Positions 11,026 to 23,070 of a stretch of 64,000 nt of DNA are shown one piece after another. The stretch spans positions 108,862,831-108,926,830 of the forward strand of contig NW_024609846.1 of assembly GCF_016920785.2 (NCBI RefSeq). The letters are read 5' to 3'. Under the pieces are notes generated by a model that was not told the DNA's origin, did no database searches, and saw nothing but the letters and a program-made list of their open reading frames with translations. This stretch comes from Ixodes scapularis. Lineage: Eukaryota; Arthropoda; Arachnida; Ixodida; Ixodidae. Within the stretch, counting starts at the first letter, position 1. Each line of letters starts with the position of its first letter. Both the position numbers and the translations under genes were made by a program.

Positions 11026-11031
11026 TGGGTT

Positions 11032-11490
11032 GAGCGACGCAACTTGATTTGTCGTCCAGCGCATGCCACCGCAAATCTGCTTTACCCAAAGTACAGATGA
11101 ATGTGCTTGAGGAAATAAGATGTATTTTATGCTATGGATTACATCACAGAAGTGGCAAGGAGGTTACGTCTTGATGCAAGAAAAGTTCTGTCCAATCTCG
11201 CTAAATACAGAACCCCGTCAAGTGCGTGGTCAAGGAAGGAACTAGACTTCGGAAAACTTAACCTCTCATTTACTTGGTGGAAAGGGTTGTGTGCGTCTGA
11301 GCTCCTTACACCCATTGACTGTCGCCTACTTCAAGTTCCACCATGCTCCGCTGCGTGCGAACGAAACCGGCTGAAGTTCGGCACTATCCACACCAAAAGT
11401 AGAAACAGACTAAAGGGACACAGATTGCAAAAGTTGGTGTTCGTATATTCCAAACTTCATCTGAAGGGTGAAGAAACTAAACCCTGGAGA
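11032..11490 (+). pseudogene. hAT-1 transposase pseudogene, C-terminal dimerisation region
   Basis: This continues the pseudogene interrupted by element C. An early block near 11057-11095 reads HATANLLYPKYR, matching the conserved HAAxLLDPRY region. Then come VARRLRLD, a WW pair (FTWWKGLCASELLTPI) and LLQVPPCSAACERN, then IHTKSRNRL and LQKLVFVYSKLHL. These are the ordered motifs of the hAT C-terminal dimerisation domain. One open frame covers 11134-11544. A long stretch between 5583 and 11032 belongs to the inserted element. No TIR or 8-bp duplication could be assigned. Confidence 0.85.
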
Positions 11491-11739
11491 AGGGGAGCAA
11501 GAGGGACAAAGGACAAACACAAACCTCCAAACACAGCTAGGTGATTGCTGCGCGACTGAAAAAATCCGCCTGGTTCCGGTATCACCCAGCACCCATTACC
11601 TCTAACCTCGAAGTGATCTCGGCGTTTTGAGACGCGCTGCCAAATCAGACCATCCATGTAATTCAGAGTTTTTCACTGCAGAAACGAGGCTGGTCGTAAT
11701 CATGAAGCTTTTTTCAAAGTGGCAGACAGCCGGCTTGCC

Positions 11740-12828
11740 CCCTACAAGGATCAAGAGGTGATCTGTGCGGGATTTCTATATCGCATGCAACTGGAACAGA
11801 GCAAGTACTTCATGACATTTACTGTCGGGGCCAGTGCCGGATTAGAGAAATTTTGAACTGTCCCAGTCCATGTACAAATCAATTTGCAGATTAGAGGGTA
11901 AGTCTGCCCAGAGCAGTTCTGCGTTTGGGCAAAAAATGAAGACATGCTGGAGAGTCTCTGGCGTTGGACACAGTGCGCAGTTCAAATTCCACGAAACAAA
12001 AAATCATTTTTTCTCCCGCTATGCCTTCAATGGCAGTACCTCGGTGTGAAAGCCAGTAAAGAAGTCCATTGCCTCCTTTTCGGACGGCATAATTCCGGAG
12101 GCGCTTAAAGACTGTAGATTCCTCACTGGTCTCTTTGAAGGAGTGATAGAGTGATAAAAGGCACGGGTCTATAGTGTCCCAATATAGCTCTTTTCTTTTC
12201 ACTTTGATCTGGTATTGCCGAGAGAAGCGCACTTCAAAACATTTAATGGCAACAGCGATTTCTTTATAAAACTTCAAAACTGCACCTGACGTCGCTTCTT
12301 TTAGGGTTACAACAGACGAAGAGGCTAGAATCCGTCTGCCGAGTTTTACGAGCGATCGCACTATGACTGAGTTGCGCTGGTCACGAAAAAATTAAAACCT
12401 TTGAACTTTCAGCCTGATCTCAAGATTCACGACCCCGAAACCTCTTTTGGCTTGACTGTTAAATATGTTTGCGCGTCTGATGCGCCAAGAACTAGAATTC
12501 CAAACATTGTAGCACAAAAACGATGTATTTTATGAACTTCACTTGCACGGCACGGCAACACCTGAGCTGCATACCGTACGGTAGAGAAAACCACGGAGTT
12601 GCAAGCAAAGGCGCGGTTGAGCATAGAAAGGTTTCTTCCGCGCCAGTCCAGCACTTTTGCCCTCAAACTGTTGAGATGAACTCCTCGCTCGCTAGTCCTT
12701 AAGCAGTAAGGTTCTAGGCTAGCACCACAGTAGTTTTGGATACTTGAGCTCCAGGTAATAGTCATAAAGCGTAGTACCCCTGTTGGAAAATCTCGACGAT
12801 GGAAATATGATGTAAAAACCTCATACAA
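11740..12828 (-). pseudogene. LINE reverse-transcriptase C-terminal remnant
   Basis: Two minus-strand frames, 12427-12828 and 11891-12361, carry the region after the RT domain of a non-LTR retrotransposon. The first contains LRAKVLDWRGRNLSMLNRAF and YAAQVLPCRASEVHKIHRF. The second contains RNYAVRKGGNGLLYWLSHRG and a degraded Cys/His tail (NARDSPACLHFLPKR). The order fits L1/Tx1- or I-type LINE C-termini. The 5' part, including the catalytic RT motif, is missing and frames are broken, so it is a 5'-truncated dead copy. Clade is not determined. Confidence 0.65.
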
Positions 12829-12834
12829 GCGTAC

Positions 12835-13050
12835 CTGTAATATGGGACATCCTATACCAGCGAAAAGGCGGCTCCAGTATAGTGGATTAAGGCGGAACGA
12901 TACAGGCGGGCGGAACCATACAAGCGTGTCGTATTATGGGACATCCTATACGAGCGTAGTGGATTATATCGGAACCTTTTAGGAGGACGGAAGCATACGT
13001 GCACAACGTAATATGGGACATCCTATACCAGCGAAAAGCCAATACCAGCA
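12835..13050. repeat. Short array with ATATGGGACATCCTATAC core
   Basis: The core ATATGGGACATCCTATAC appears near 12840 and 13010, with a variant (ATTATGGGACATCCTATAC) near 12931. The copies are separated by related CGGAAC/GGGCGGAA-rich spacers with ATACAAGCGT or ATACGTGC. The spacing, about 80-90 bases, suggests three tandem diverged units. Confidence 0.65.
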
Positions 13051-13060
13051 TGTTGGAGCC

Positions 13061-16000
13061 ATATGGCTCCAGAATGTTGGTATCGCCTTGGGGACTCGAA
13101 AGAATTATGGGAAGGGGAAGCCTGCCCTCGGGCCAGGCTTCCTTTGCGAAGGAGAACGTGGATGACTAGCCTTGTGAAAGTTAAATCCGATCCTGGTGTT
13201 TATGCCTTTACTTTACTTCTTTTTTCTCTTTTGCTTCACAGATTCTTTGAAATTGCTGACGTTCCATTTTCCTTCGTTTTCTTCTTTACGTTTTCTTATT
13301 TACTTCGAAGTTCGAAAAGTCACCTGACTGTTTCATGGGGGGCGCTGGCGGGCAGGTCGACAGACCGACACACCATGCCGTTGCTTACATTTTGCGAGAT
13401 CAAGTTTTTTCAAGCTTACGGTTGAGCATGTAACCTTTAAAGGAGGTTTAGATCGGTCTTGTTTACGCTTCTGATACAAATGTCCTTGTCGCAAGTCTGA
13501 TCCGGTAAGATAGAGGACACAAACCAATGTGGGACAATCTGGGTAGCTAAAACGATAATTAAATATCTCGCCATTAATTTGTTTAGCGGTGGGAGACACT
13601 GAAAGGTGCATTCCGGTGACAACTAATTGAGTCAGCAGCACGTGCTGGCGGCCAAAATACTTTTAACTTAGGAAATATATAGAAAAAAAAATAAAATCGT
13701 GGAGAAAGCGTGAATACAGCATTTATTCTAGATTGGATGTTCCGCAGGCACGACGTTTTTGCGAACTCTCAAAAGTTACCCAATATTAAATTTATGCCGC
13801 GTTTTTTATATCGTACAAACAAATTGCGAAATAAAAAGCCCGCGAACATGCTCATTCAGGGCACAACTTTTCACGAAGTTTTTTTTTGTTACACAGCGCC
13901 CTAACTCGCTCAACCGATGTTAGAGTCAGGACATCGTCGGAATTTTTCACTTGGTATGATGACCCTCTCTGTTCGCGTTAGGATATTTTAGGATAAAAAC
14001 TTCTGGGAGCCATCATTTTTTTTTTTTCATTTTGTCAATTTGAGAAGTTTCTTAACTGCTTCATGTAGGGCGCTGGCGCACTGCTTGGTGGGCCGAGACG
14101 CCATTCCGTAAATTACATTTTGTCTGTTCCAGTTTCGACAGGCTTACAGCCCTGTCGTAAACTGCGAGCGGATTTTAGGTCGTTTTCATTTATTATGTCC
14201 CTGTTATACGAGAGATCCGACCGAATAGAGGTAACAATACAACGTGAGACGGGCTGGGCGGGGGATCGAAAACAAGAATATTTAAAGGGGCGATGCAATA
14301 ATTTTAATGCTGAAAGAATTCGCAGCTTGTAATTTTTTAATCGTTTATCCTTAAAAAAGATGAAAATCACGTCTATTTTTTTAATAAATATCGCGATTCT
14401 GTTTCGTAAAACGCAAAGCAAAACACGGTAATATCTCGGGTCTTTAAGCAACGTGCGGCGGCCGGTGTGACGGATATTTGGGTACATCTGGGTGAGTTTT
14501 CGTGACGCCATCTGCATGAGGCGCACCAAACCACTCCCTATGATGCTGTGGTGAAAGAATGCGAACACACACACGTTCAGACACAAAAGGGAAGATGAAA
14601 AAGGGCTCGACCTAATAAATACCCTTTACAGAACCTAGACACACTGGATAAACCTGTGCTCTTGCTTTTATGCGAATGACTTTCTTGTAGATATCTGTGT
14701 CTATTTCGGCTTTCAAGTAGAACAGGATGACGCCATTCCCCGCGGGTACGAATGAGTGCAAAAGGCTCATCTTGAAAAATCAGTTTGTTGGAAAAGTGTC
14801 GTGTATGAAATATATCTAGTGTCTACGTATGTAGGTCAAACATAAAGACACATTAACGACAGATTAAATTAGCATAAAAGAAATGTCAAGAGCAATATAA
14901 CGACCTCTGAAATAGCTAAACGTGTTCACGAGCAACTCTGAAGTTGTGGTTGGGGCCCCTTTTAGGAAATAAAGTGTACAAAATGCAAAACATTACTTTT
15001 TTTTTTTTTCTGCAGGGTTTTGTTTTTATTTGTTGCTTCACGATTTAGGGGTATATTAGGGCTTGTCTCTCAAAGTTTTCGATCTGTGAAGGAATGAAAA
15101 TAGAGATACAACGTGTTGTACTAGGTTTAGGGTTTAATGACGCAAGTTATCGGGAAGGGGCGCGGCATGCAGCACAGGGAAGGCGCTCCTCAACGATAGA
15201 AGGTGGCCTGCAGGTGGACATTCCCCAAGAGAAACAAAGGGCCCGAACACCGCAAGTTCACTTTTCCCCGCTTCTCTGGCGTTCATGTCCGCCCACCGTC
15301 TTTTCTGCATCCCGTTCAATATTATATCGTTAACAGAGCGCCCTTCCTCATGGAGTCAGGGAGCAGGCTGCTCATGAATAATCCCCAAGTTACATTAACT
15401 AGGAACCCATCACTAAGTTTGCCCTCGACAGCGGGCAACCTCTTTGCTGTGGTGTTGCAACCAAGATAAGAAATACGATTATTTTTAATTATTAAAATTG
15501 CAATGGTTTCAACAGTTGTGGACGTATTCCACAGCAGACCATTTTATAAAATTGCCGGTTCAAGAGATAAATATGTAAGTACGTGTTCAAGCGAGCGCGA
15601 GCACTCCCTCGATTATGAAAGCTAGATCCAATTGGCTCCATTGAGCTGCAGTGACCCCCAACATCCCTTTGTGCTTATTGTTGGCTATCTTTGGCCCCCG
15701 AGGTCGTTCTAAGACGCTTCTTTCTTCTTCCTGATGAGAGTATTGGTTCGTCCTGAAAATCCCCGAACCTCGCTTTCGGTCAGGTTGCACCAGTTATTTC
15801 TAGAATGGAGGATATTTGCGCAGATAACATTTGTCTGAATTGCTCAAACTCTCAAGCCATGTTGCTTTTCCGCCATGAAACCCCAATCTACTACAACTAC
15901 TCAAATGATGGCGTCTTCCCGAATTAAAAAAAAAACTGTTTTACATGTCGCATTCACTAAAATTTAGTGTCTCGCGTAAAAAAAAAAAAAAAATGCCGAC

Positions 16001-19000
16001 ACAGAATACAGTTTATTTTGACTTTTGCCATAAACGATTTCAAGCATCATGGGAGTACATGCAAATGTGCTCCCTCGACGTCGTTCCGCTTTGCGTACGC
16101 ACCAGCGGAGAGCAAAAAAAAAATCCTGAAGAAAGTTGAAGACTGTCCTGTTCAGTGAGGACACCTCTTGACTCTAATAATCTATTTCGAGGTCATATGT
16201 GTTTAAAACCACGACATAATGACCGTGTGGGCAAATATTAATGCGGATATTTTCCCAAGTGGCTTACTTTAGAACTACACCGATGGGGGACAACAAAAAT
16301 GACGCAGCGCTCGGCTGACATACCCGACCGCTGAGTGAGCGTTCGGCTTAAACTTGTATTCTCCCGTCTCCTGGGGGGAACGCGCAAGGCGCCCTCCAGC
16401 GTGTATGAACAATGCAGCATGCACTGTTCATCTGTCCAGCACCCGCTCAGCCTAAAGGCCGAAGTGGGTCAAGCTCACATTTTTGACAACTGCTTTCGGG
16501 AGAGATGCAGCCTGTAGCGGCTGATCAACGTCACTCCGTCCATTATGGGCACTGCTTGTGGACAATATATTCATTGTTATTTCTTTTGAGGTACTGGGCC
16601 GTCCCATTCTTTCTTTTTGCTAATCAAAGGTTCCCACAAACAACCATGTTAAAACACAAATAAAATGACCTAATTTTGTGCGACTTTTGAGTTTCATACA
16701 CTTTCTCTACTACTATAGCTTCGGCTATTATTTCGGTGGTATAAGTTCTCAAAAGAGATGGGAAATATCAGAATATTTGCACGGCGTTCATTATAAGAAA
16801 TAGAAGGAACAATACTTTTTATGTTTCCGCTGAAAGAGAACAGTTTGGATGACGTAATGTTTTCGGCGTGCTTTACGCCTTTATTTTTAGAACATTTCGC
16901 TTTAGTGCGATGACCGGCTATTAAGATGCTTGTTTTACAGCAATCTAGGAATCCCACGCATTCATCGAAAGTTCGAAACACCATGCTCCAAAAAACAAAA
17001 CAAGACAACACCGTGATTAAGCTTAACAAATTCAGTTTATTTTTTCGGGTGTTTGCTGCAATGCACTCTATTTGACATGTCACAAACTCAAGGGTACATA
17101 TTTTCTGTGAGGAGGTCTAGGCAGTCAAAAGTTGTTCTGGGTTGAAACTGTCCCTACTGTAGAGGGAGAGTTTTGCCACGGCACTGCGGAAGCTAACGTA
17201 GGATCTTAACGTTCATCATGCCATAATAATAAATTTTGCCATGAAACGACACTGAATGTAAAGATGAAGCATTTCAAAAAAGAATACTGACAGAAGTATG
17301 TGAACTTTATGCTCACATGCAATGCCTCTGAACTGTGCGTTTCTTTTTTTTGTTTTTGTATAGTTTTCAAAGTACAAGCGAACTCCTCTTGCAGTCGCTC
17401 CTACGCAAAGCTTTCTGACGCAGTTTCGGGAAACCACGATGTTGATATACAACGGGTATACCTTCTGAAATGTCGTGACTGATATTTGAATGTGGTTCTT
17501 GTTTTGGACTCGAGCACTGCGTTGGCACTGCACTTGGACTTAGCAAAAGTCGACGCCTTGTGGGACATTCAGATTTTGGCTCGAGCTCAATCACTGCCGT
17601 GACAAGAACAGCCAAATGTACGGAATGGAGAGTGCGTACGAAGTGTGGAGTGCGGCGCGTGCACCGTTCATTGACAACCGCTCCACATTGCTGTAATGAT
17701 CATTCGCGGCACATCATCTGCAAGAAATGCTTAGGGCAGGTGAGCTGGTCGGAATAGAACATGCTGTATTTGTAAGCCATAGGACGGAGAGAATAGAAAA
17801 AAATAGACAACACATCTCATAGTCTCAAACTCGTGGCCGCTTTTTCTGTTCAAAGTGCAAGAGAAAGTTGTTTTTATTGAACATTTTCCGCGACTACTCG
17901 TGCATGGCCAGAAACGATAATAAGTTTTTGATAGGTTATAAACTGGAGGTATTTGACGATAGTAGGAGAGCAGTTTTATTGTCCCTTTATCGCACTCCTG
18001 TACGATGATAATCCGAATCCAATCGGGCAGTGGCCGGGATCTAACTCAGTAATTCTACAAAAATTCACAACATTTTTTCCCCATTTTTTAAGCAGTATTA
18101 CTACTCAAAGTGAGAAGCTAAAAGTAACTGTAAAAACTTCCATAAATATTCGTTTCTCGAGGCAGGAGTTTTTTTTTTTTTTGTCTTTTCTTTTATGCAC
18201 AAGATGTGGTTCAATATACAGGACGTCAGAACAAGTCTGGTCAATGTTTTATTAATTGCTCTGCTCTCCCATAAAATCACGATGGAGAATACAGAGCGCG
18301 GCCTAAAGAAGGCGAAGTAATTATGAAAACTAACGTCAAGGTGATTTCTCCCGAGGCTCTAAAATGTTTTAGTTCAAACTTTCCCAGCTTCCGCTCACAA
18401 TGAAGGCAGGTGCGCCAGCACCCGTCCGCTCCTTATAATCCTTCCGTCCTCCAACCCGATTTCGCTAAGCTAGGGGAAGGACGGACTCGACAGGTATGTT
18501 GTTCCCTTCTGCCCTTGGATGGGCATTAACTTTCCTCTAAAGTCAGGTTCACAGCCGATCATCTCGTACCCGTATGACGTCACCGGCGACATGGTACGGC
18601 GACGGGTGTTGTAAAAAAAAAAAGAATAGGTTATAAAAACTAAAAAAAGCAACAACTAGAGGTTCAGGGCGAGGGAAAAGTACACGGGGAGGGGGAAGGA
18701 GGGGGAATGGCGGAGAGAGGGGATGTTCCCTCCTCTCCTCTCCAGCAATCAGTCCGCTTCCTCCTCCCGTCCTACCTTCAACGGCGTCCGCCAGTGTCAC
18801 TTGTTCGTGACTTACAAGACATCTACAAAAATTATTGTTGTTGGTGGCAGTCGAACAGAGGAAGGAGTACGGCAAGCGTTTTTAGAATCGGTCTCAAGAA
18901 GTTCGTGAACGAGACTGATGATTCTGGTAAGATGTGGCGCTTTATATTTATCGTAGTGCAAATTGCTAAAAGCGTACTGTTTCCGTCAAGTTATAATTAA

Positions 19001-20640
19001 CGCCATCGGAATAGTCTGCAGTCGACTGGTGTCATAGTCAAATAATTCGTGCTCGAAAACAAAAGTCGCATAGGAAACGGCTTGCCAAAATTGGCGAGCT
19101 CATGTTGTAAGCAGAAATATTCTCGGAATATTTATTTAAGTTGACAAATGTTAAATACCGAAATATTGACATAGATATTAGCTTGTCTAGAAAATTCTTG
19201 CTTAAATAAAAAGACTACAAAATGAAAGAGCTCGCAGGGGGAATTCAGTAAACCATTCATGTATTAGTCTTTCAAAGCATCTCAATCGCTTGGTTACTAG
19301 TAGGGATAAACGTCGCTAAAAAAACTAATTTAGCACGATTAAATAATTTCTCATATTCGATTAATTAATTGAATAATATTTTTCGTTTATTACCATGAAT
19401 AATAGATTAAAAGAGTCAAAATTATATATTCGCTTTCGCTGAATATTGTTTTAAACGGCTCAATATACAAATAAGGATTTTAAATCAACCTTGATATGTA
19501 GTTGAGATAAGCCAGAAGGCATTCACACTCCCAATTTTTTACTCCAGCCGCGGAGGCAAAAAGGTTCGTTTTATATTTTCCGGCAATAGCGAACTGCTTT
19601 GATTATGCGCTAAACGGACTTTCGCCAGGCGCTGAACGTTACTGGGACACGTATAACTTCCACTTCCGTTACGGCAAAGAAGTGTCTATCATTGTTGATC
19701 TCTTCAGGACTTTGAGGGAATGCGAGAGGTTGTTGTTTTATTCACTAGGGTCCTTGTTTTTTCTATGCTTAACATCTACTATATTCAACATTTTACGCTT
19801 CTTCAAATTTATACTAATTGTTTCTAAAAACAATATTGATTTCAGACAATCCCTTTTGTTTCCACAGATTCTCACCAAATTTGAGCAGCGCAGTGATAAG
19901 ATGCCCTATAAAAGCCTCACTGTATTTTTCGGGCCAAAGTCCTAGCAGATCCTCGAACTGCTCATGTAGAAGGGTGGCTCACGAAGGACGCCTCGCTATT
20001 CCTTAGACATGCGCAGCTGGAGCAGAGTAGCTAAAGCAACCGATCAAGAAAACCTACCCATTGCAAAAATGCAGCAAAACTCGTGTCGACGTCCTCACAG
20101 AATACGCGGTGGGTTAATCACGATCTACAGAGCTCTCCAAGCGAATGACGCAGCTCATAACACCATTTAAATCGAAAACACGATCTGCGCAGGACAATAT
20201 TTCCTTTTCCTGCGCGTGCCTGGCCTTATGAGTCCTGACAAACTACGAAGTTAAACTGGCCCAGTTTTCTAGCTTAGTACATTACCAAATCTTGTGCGGC
20301 ATTTCGAGAATCGGCGTTGCACTACTTGGGTCAAATTGAGCTAAATTCATATTCGAGTTATATGCATCACCTAAACATTTTCCCGCTTCGTACTAGACAC
20401 ATGAAGGTCACATTTATGTTAAAATAATTTAAACACTACCTGTTCACTTCATCTTGTGATATGTGACCATTTCGTGAAAGGCCTCAAGAGTCTATGCAAA
20501 GTTAATGGCTGCGAACATCGAAATCGTTAAGTGACATTAAAAGAAAAAAATATGCATTCGCACAGCATACGGAATCAGGCAATCTCTGATTATTATATTC
20601 AAATATGAAAAATAATAGAACATATAATCATGACCTATGT
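13061..20640. other. About 7.6 kb with no recognised gene
   Basis: I find no coding region with a recognisable motif. Open frames up to 157 codons (14113-14586, minus; 16694-17083, minus) are compositionally AT-rich, lack motifs and overlap others, so I do not call them. Visible structure is limited to a pair of related direct repeats (13290-13420 and 14015-14150) and T- or A-runs near 15000, 15980, 18170 and 18610. The rest is AT-rich and featureless to my reading. Confidence 0.5.
13290..14150. repeat. Pair of diverged direct repeats about 0.72 kb apart
   Basis: The block with CTGTTTCATGGGGGGCGCTGG at 13327-13347 and, further on, TTGCTTACATTTTGCG then TTTTTTCAAGCTTACGG is echoed at 14055-14150 by CTGCTTCATGTAGGGCGCTGG, AAATTACATTTTGTC and TTTCGACAGGCTTACAG. 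Both are followed by unrelated sequence. This looks like two copies of one short interspersed repeat or the ends of an unidentified element. Confidence 0.45.
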
Positions 20641-20687
20641 TTGCATGTTTTTTTTTTTTTAAATTGTGGTACTTCATTATATTGCAG

Positions 20688-20980
20688 GTTCCAGGAGAAA
20701 GATAAGCTCATCCGACGGTCCTATTCTCTACAGAGGACGTTTTTTATTCTGCAGCTGTCCAAGTCCAGGTGGAGGACCTGTCGGTGGACGTTGGCGACGT
20801 CATCCATGGCTTCAGCCTCATAATCTATTGGATTTTTTATATTCAATATGCAACGGGGATTAAGTCCGCCTTGGCTCTCTTTGAACGCACGATTGGGCTG
20901 AAAGAAAAACCACTGGAAAGGGTTGCCCTGAAGCTTCTTGGCAGGCTACACGTTTTTACTAATTATTTTTTAAGCTTCTG
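20688..20980 (+). pseudogene. Possible 3' terminal exon of an uncharacterised protein family
   Basis: A T-rich tract and ATTGCAG ending at 20687 form a plausible splice acceptor. The downstream frame, open from about 20715 to the stop at 20979-20981, reads QVEDLSVDVGDVIHGFSLII then FYIQYATGIKSALALFERTI. It resembles the C-terminus of uncharacterised animal proteins in which an acidic segment precedes a hydrophobic stretch ending in an IEYP/IQY-type motif and an amphipathic helix. That is recollection of a pattern and not a search result. No upstream exon is visible, so it is either a terminal exon of a large-intron gene or a relic carried by a transposon. Confidence 0.4.
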
Positions 20981-21257
20981 ACCTGTATCAAGTTTTTGAT
21001 TTTACTATAAAAACGTGGTTGACAATATTGTTGGCTGACATGACTGGCAGAACTTGTTTTTTAAATGTCTGGATTGTATGCTTCATGAAGTTTTCAGTTA
21101 AATTTTAAAGCCGGCACGTTGCCCGTGAGTATTATTCTCTTATCCCTGAAACCTCCTCAAAGTGCCTCCTTAAGGAACTTGACACGCAAAGAATTTAGAA
21201 CTCTCTTGTATGACAGCTGACCTCAGGAATCATTGCCCCTCCAGCACACCTGAAAAA

Positions 21258-21865
21258 GCCACTGAGCTGAGTCTCGGGGTCAGAAAAAGTGTCCTCACTA
21301 TTCGTAGCTCCGCGAGTTCCATGGTGTACAAAAGCGACCCCAAAAGTGGGGAGTCGCGGAAAACCGGGGGCTGTGTATAGTGCCCGACGGCACTCGAAAT
21401 TATGGGGATCACGGGACTCTCAAGGTGTAAAAAAGGGCACCAAAAAGCACCCAATTTAGGGGAAATCAAGTGATTCCCTGAGAGTTGTAGGCGATACTCA
21501 ATAATGCCTGAATTTACAGGTGTGACATGAATACCTGGGTGTAACAAAAGACGTCAAAAAGCGCCCTATTCAGAAGGGATCCGTTGACTTCCTGAGAGTT
21601 GAAAATGGTTCTAAATAATTCCTCTAATTAGCGGTGTAACATATGTACCTGAATGTAACAGAGGGCGCCAAACAGCACCCGAAGTAAGGGGTGTCGGTTG
21701 AGGCCAGTGGACTTTGAGGGGGTGCTAAGTGATCCCGTATATCTCGGGAGTACTTGAAATCCCCAACTTGAGATGATACCATAAACACCCCAGGGGAGTC
21801 ACATATGGGACACGGTCTAACTTCCCTGAGGGGAGTACCCGTATACACCCTTTTTTCTCAGAGTG
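21258..21865. repeat. One-sided subterminal array ending in a TIR-like sequence
   Basis: A degenerate unit containing GTGTAA(C/A)A, then a GGGCACCAAAAAGCACCC-like palindrome, recurs near 21323, 21425, 21539 and 21653, spaced 102-114 bases. The right edge reads in reverse complement as CACTCTGAGAAAAAAGGGTG and stops at 21865, where gag-like coding begins. It resembles one end of a transposon with subterminal repeats. I could not find the matching opposite end in the 1 kb to the left, so the element is truncated or rearranged. Confidence 0.55.
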
Positions 21866-23070
21866 TGCCCGTCGATCCTCGTACGCCGACGCCTTCCACT
21901 GCGAGATCCACAGGGACGTCGAGGACTGGGTTGAACACTACGAGAGCGTGGCACACCACAACGGATGGATTTCTTAGGAGTACCTGCAGATCCTCTATTT
22001 TTTCACGGGAGGTTAATGCGACGCACTGGTTTGAGAACCACGAGGCTTCGCTTATACGTGGTAGGACATCTGCGTGGCCGAGTTGAAGTGGATCTTTACG
22101 AGACAAAAGTGAAGACAGCGTGCGGACTATCTGCTTTAAACACGGATTGAGGCCCCCAACAAAAGTGTAACCAGTTTTGTTGAAGATGTGTTACGACTAA
22201 GTGCACGCGCCGACCCGCAAGCTACTGAAGAGTTGAGGGTTCGCTTTCTCATCAAAAGCGTGAAGAGCGAAATCTTCGGCGGACTTGTCCGCAAGACCCT
22301 GACTGCAATTATGAAATTTACGACTCAGGCAGCCAACATGGAGTGAAAGCTGTCGGCCAGAGCTAGTGATTACGAGACTCACCGGCGTAGCCAGTGTTTC
22401 AACCCTCTTAGCGTCTCCTTTTGACGTCGACGGTGTCGGTACGGAAAGGAAACCCTGCGTCAGATCAACCATCTCCTAACTGCCCGGCTTTGCTCTCGAT
22501 GGCGGAGGTGGTTCGAAAATACAGGGAGCTTTCCAACCAGAGGATCACGTCGACGTGCCAGTTCCCCAGAAACCGACGCTGAACTACGCGGCAATTGCCG
22601 AGCCCTCCCCCCCTCCCTCTCCCTTTGCCTGCCCTAATACGGCGCCACCACGACTTGAACCTCCGGCGCCGCAGTACGTCCGGCCAAAGCAACCTTGGCC
22701 AAGGAAGTCGGACGTTTCGATTACTGCCGACCGACCCGCACTGTGTGACCACTGCGGGGAAGCCGACCACGTGTACCGGCAATGCCCATAACGGCAGCTC
22801 GGGCCTCGTAGGTTTGTACCAGGTGCCCCCCCACCCCCTTCCCAAACCCTCCACCGCCCAACGTCCTGAAAACGACGGAGGAACTTCGAGGGGTTTGTGC
22901 GGCGTCCACCATCCTTTCGGCTCGCTCATCCGCGAGGATCCTGCTCGCCATCCCAGCCCTTTCACGTGTCGCCTTTTCGTCGGTCCCGTTGATGTAGACT
23001 GCATTCCATTTCTGGCCGGGAAAACTAAACGCGGCAACTCTTGGTGGTTAAGTGGCTGTAAACGGACGAC
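21866..23070 (+). pseudogene. Ty3/gypsy-like gag pseudogene
   Basis: A frame starting near 21879 reads SYADAFHCEIHRDVEDWVEH then YESVAHHNGW, a retrotransposon-gag pattern. NATHWFENHEASL near 22016-22055 continues it in another frame. Further on a proline-rich linker leads to a zinc knuckle, CDHCGEADHVYRQCP (CX2CX4HX4C), at about 22744-22788. Stops and frame changes occur throughout. Gag forms the particle, and the knuckle binds RNA. The reading is cut at 23078 by hAT-2 and resumes with protease at 31592, so gag and pol belong to one dead element. Confidence 0.7.

Larger units (their letters stand above)
5586..11029. mobile_element. Element C: 5.4 kb TIR element with CTATAG arrays
   Basis: The ends are inverted: CCCATACAAAAATG at 5586 and CATTTTTGTATGGG ending at 11029. 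A further matching block of CTATGG and CTATAGAAAATCCT lies inside each end. TT flanks both sides (5584-5585, 11030-11031). It interrupts the hAT-1 transposase. From left to right it holds a CTATAG-rich array (about 5590-6700), a minus-strand polyadenylation/intron module (6916-7595), an exon-like block (7596-7830), an unassigned stretch, a 1-kb palindrome (8946-9928) and a second CTATAG array (10290-11025). No transposase is recognisable, so it appears non-autonomous. Terminal CCC/GGG, 2-bp flanks and the shared module link it to elements A1, A2 and B. Superfamily is unassigned. The 2-bp duplications and subterminal repeats recall CACTA/EnSpm elements, but the termini differ. Confidence 0.75.

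Noticed and set aside
14113..14586. 157-codon minus-strand open frame
   Set aside because: AT-rich, overlaps the short interspersed repeat at 14015-14150, no start context or motif.
17560..17757. Cysteine/histidine-rich frame that might be the C-terminal domain of a piggyBac transposase
   Set aside because: The Cys spacing does not fit the known CX2C...CX2C pattern, no DDE region is present nearby and other frames are equally open.
22465..23037. 190-codon minus-strand open frame
   Set aside because: It is antisense to the gag-like zinc-knuckle region, is Gly/Arg/Trp-rich from GC content and has no motif.
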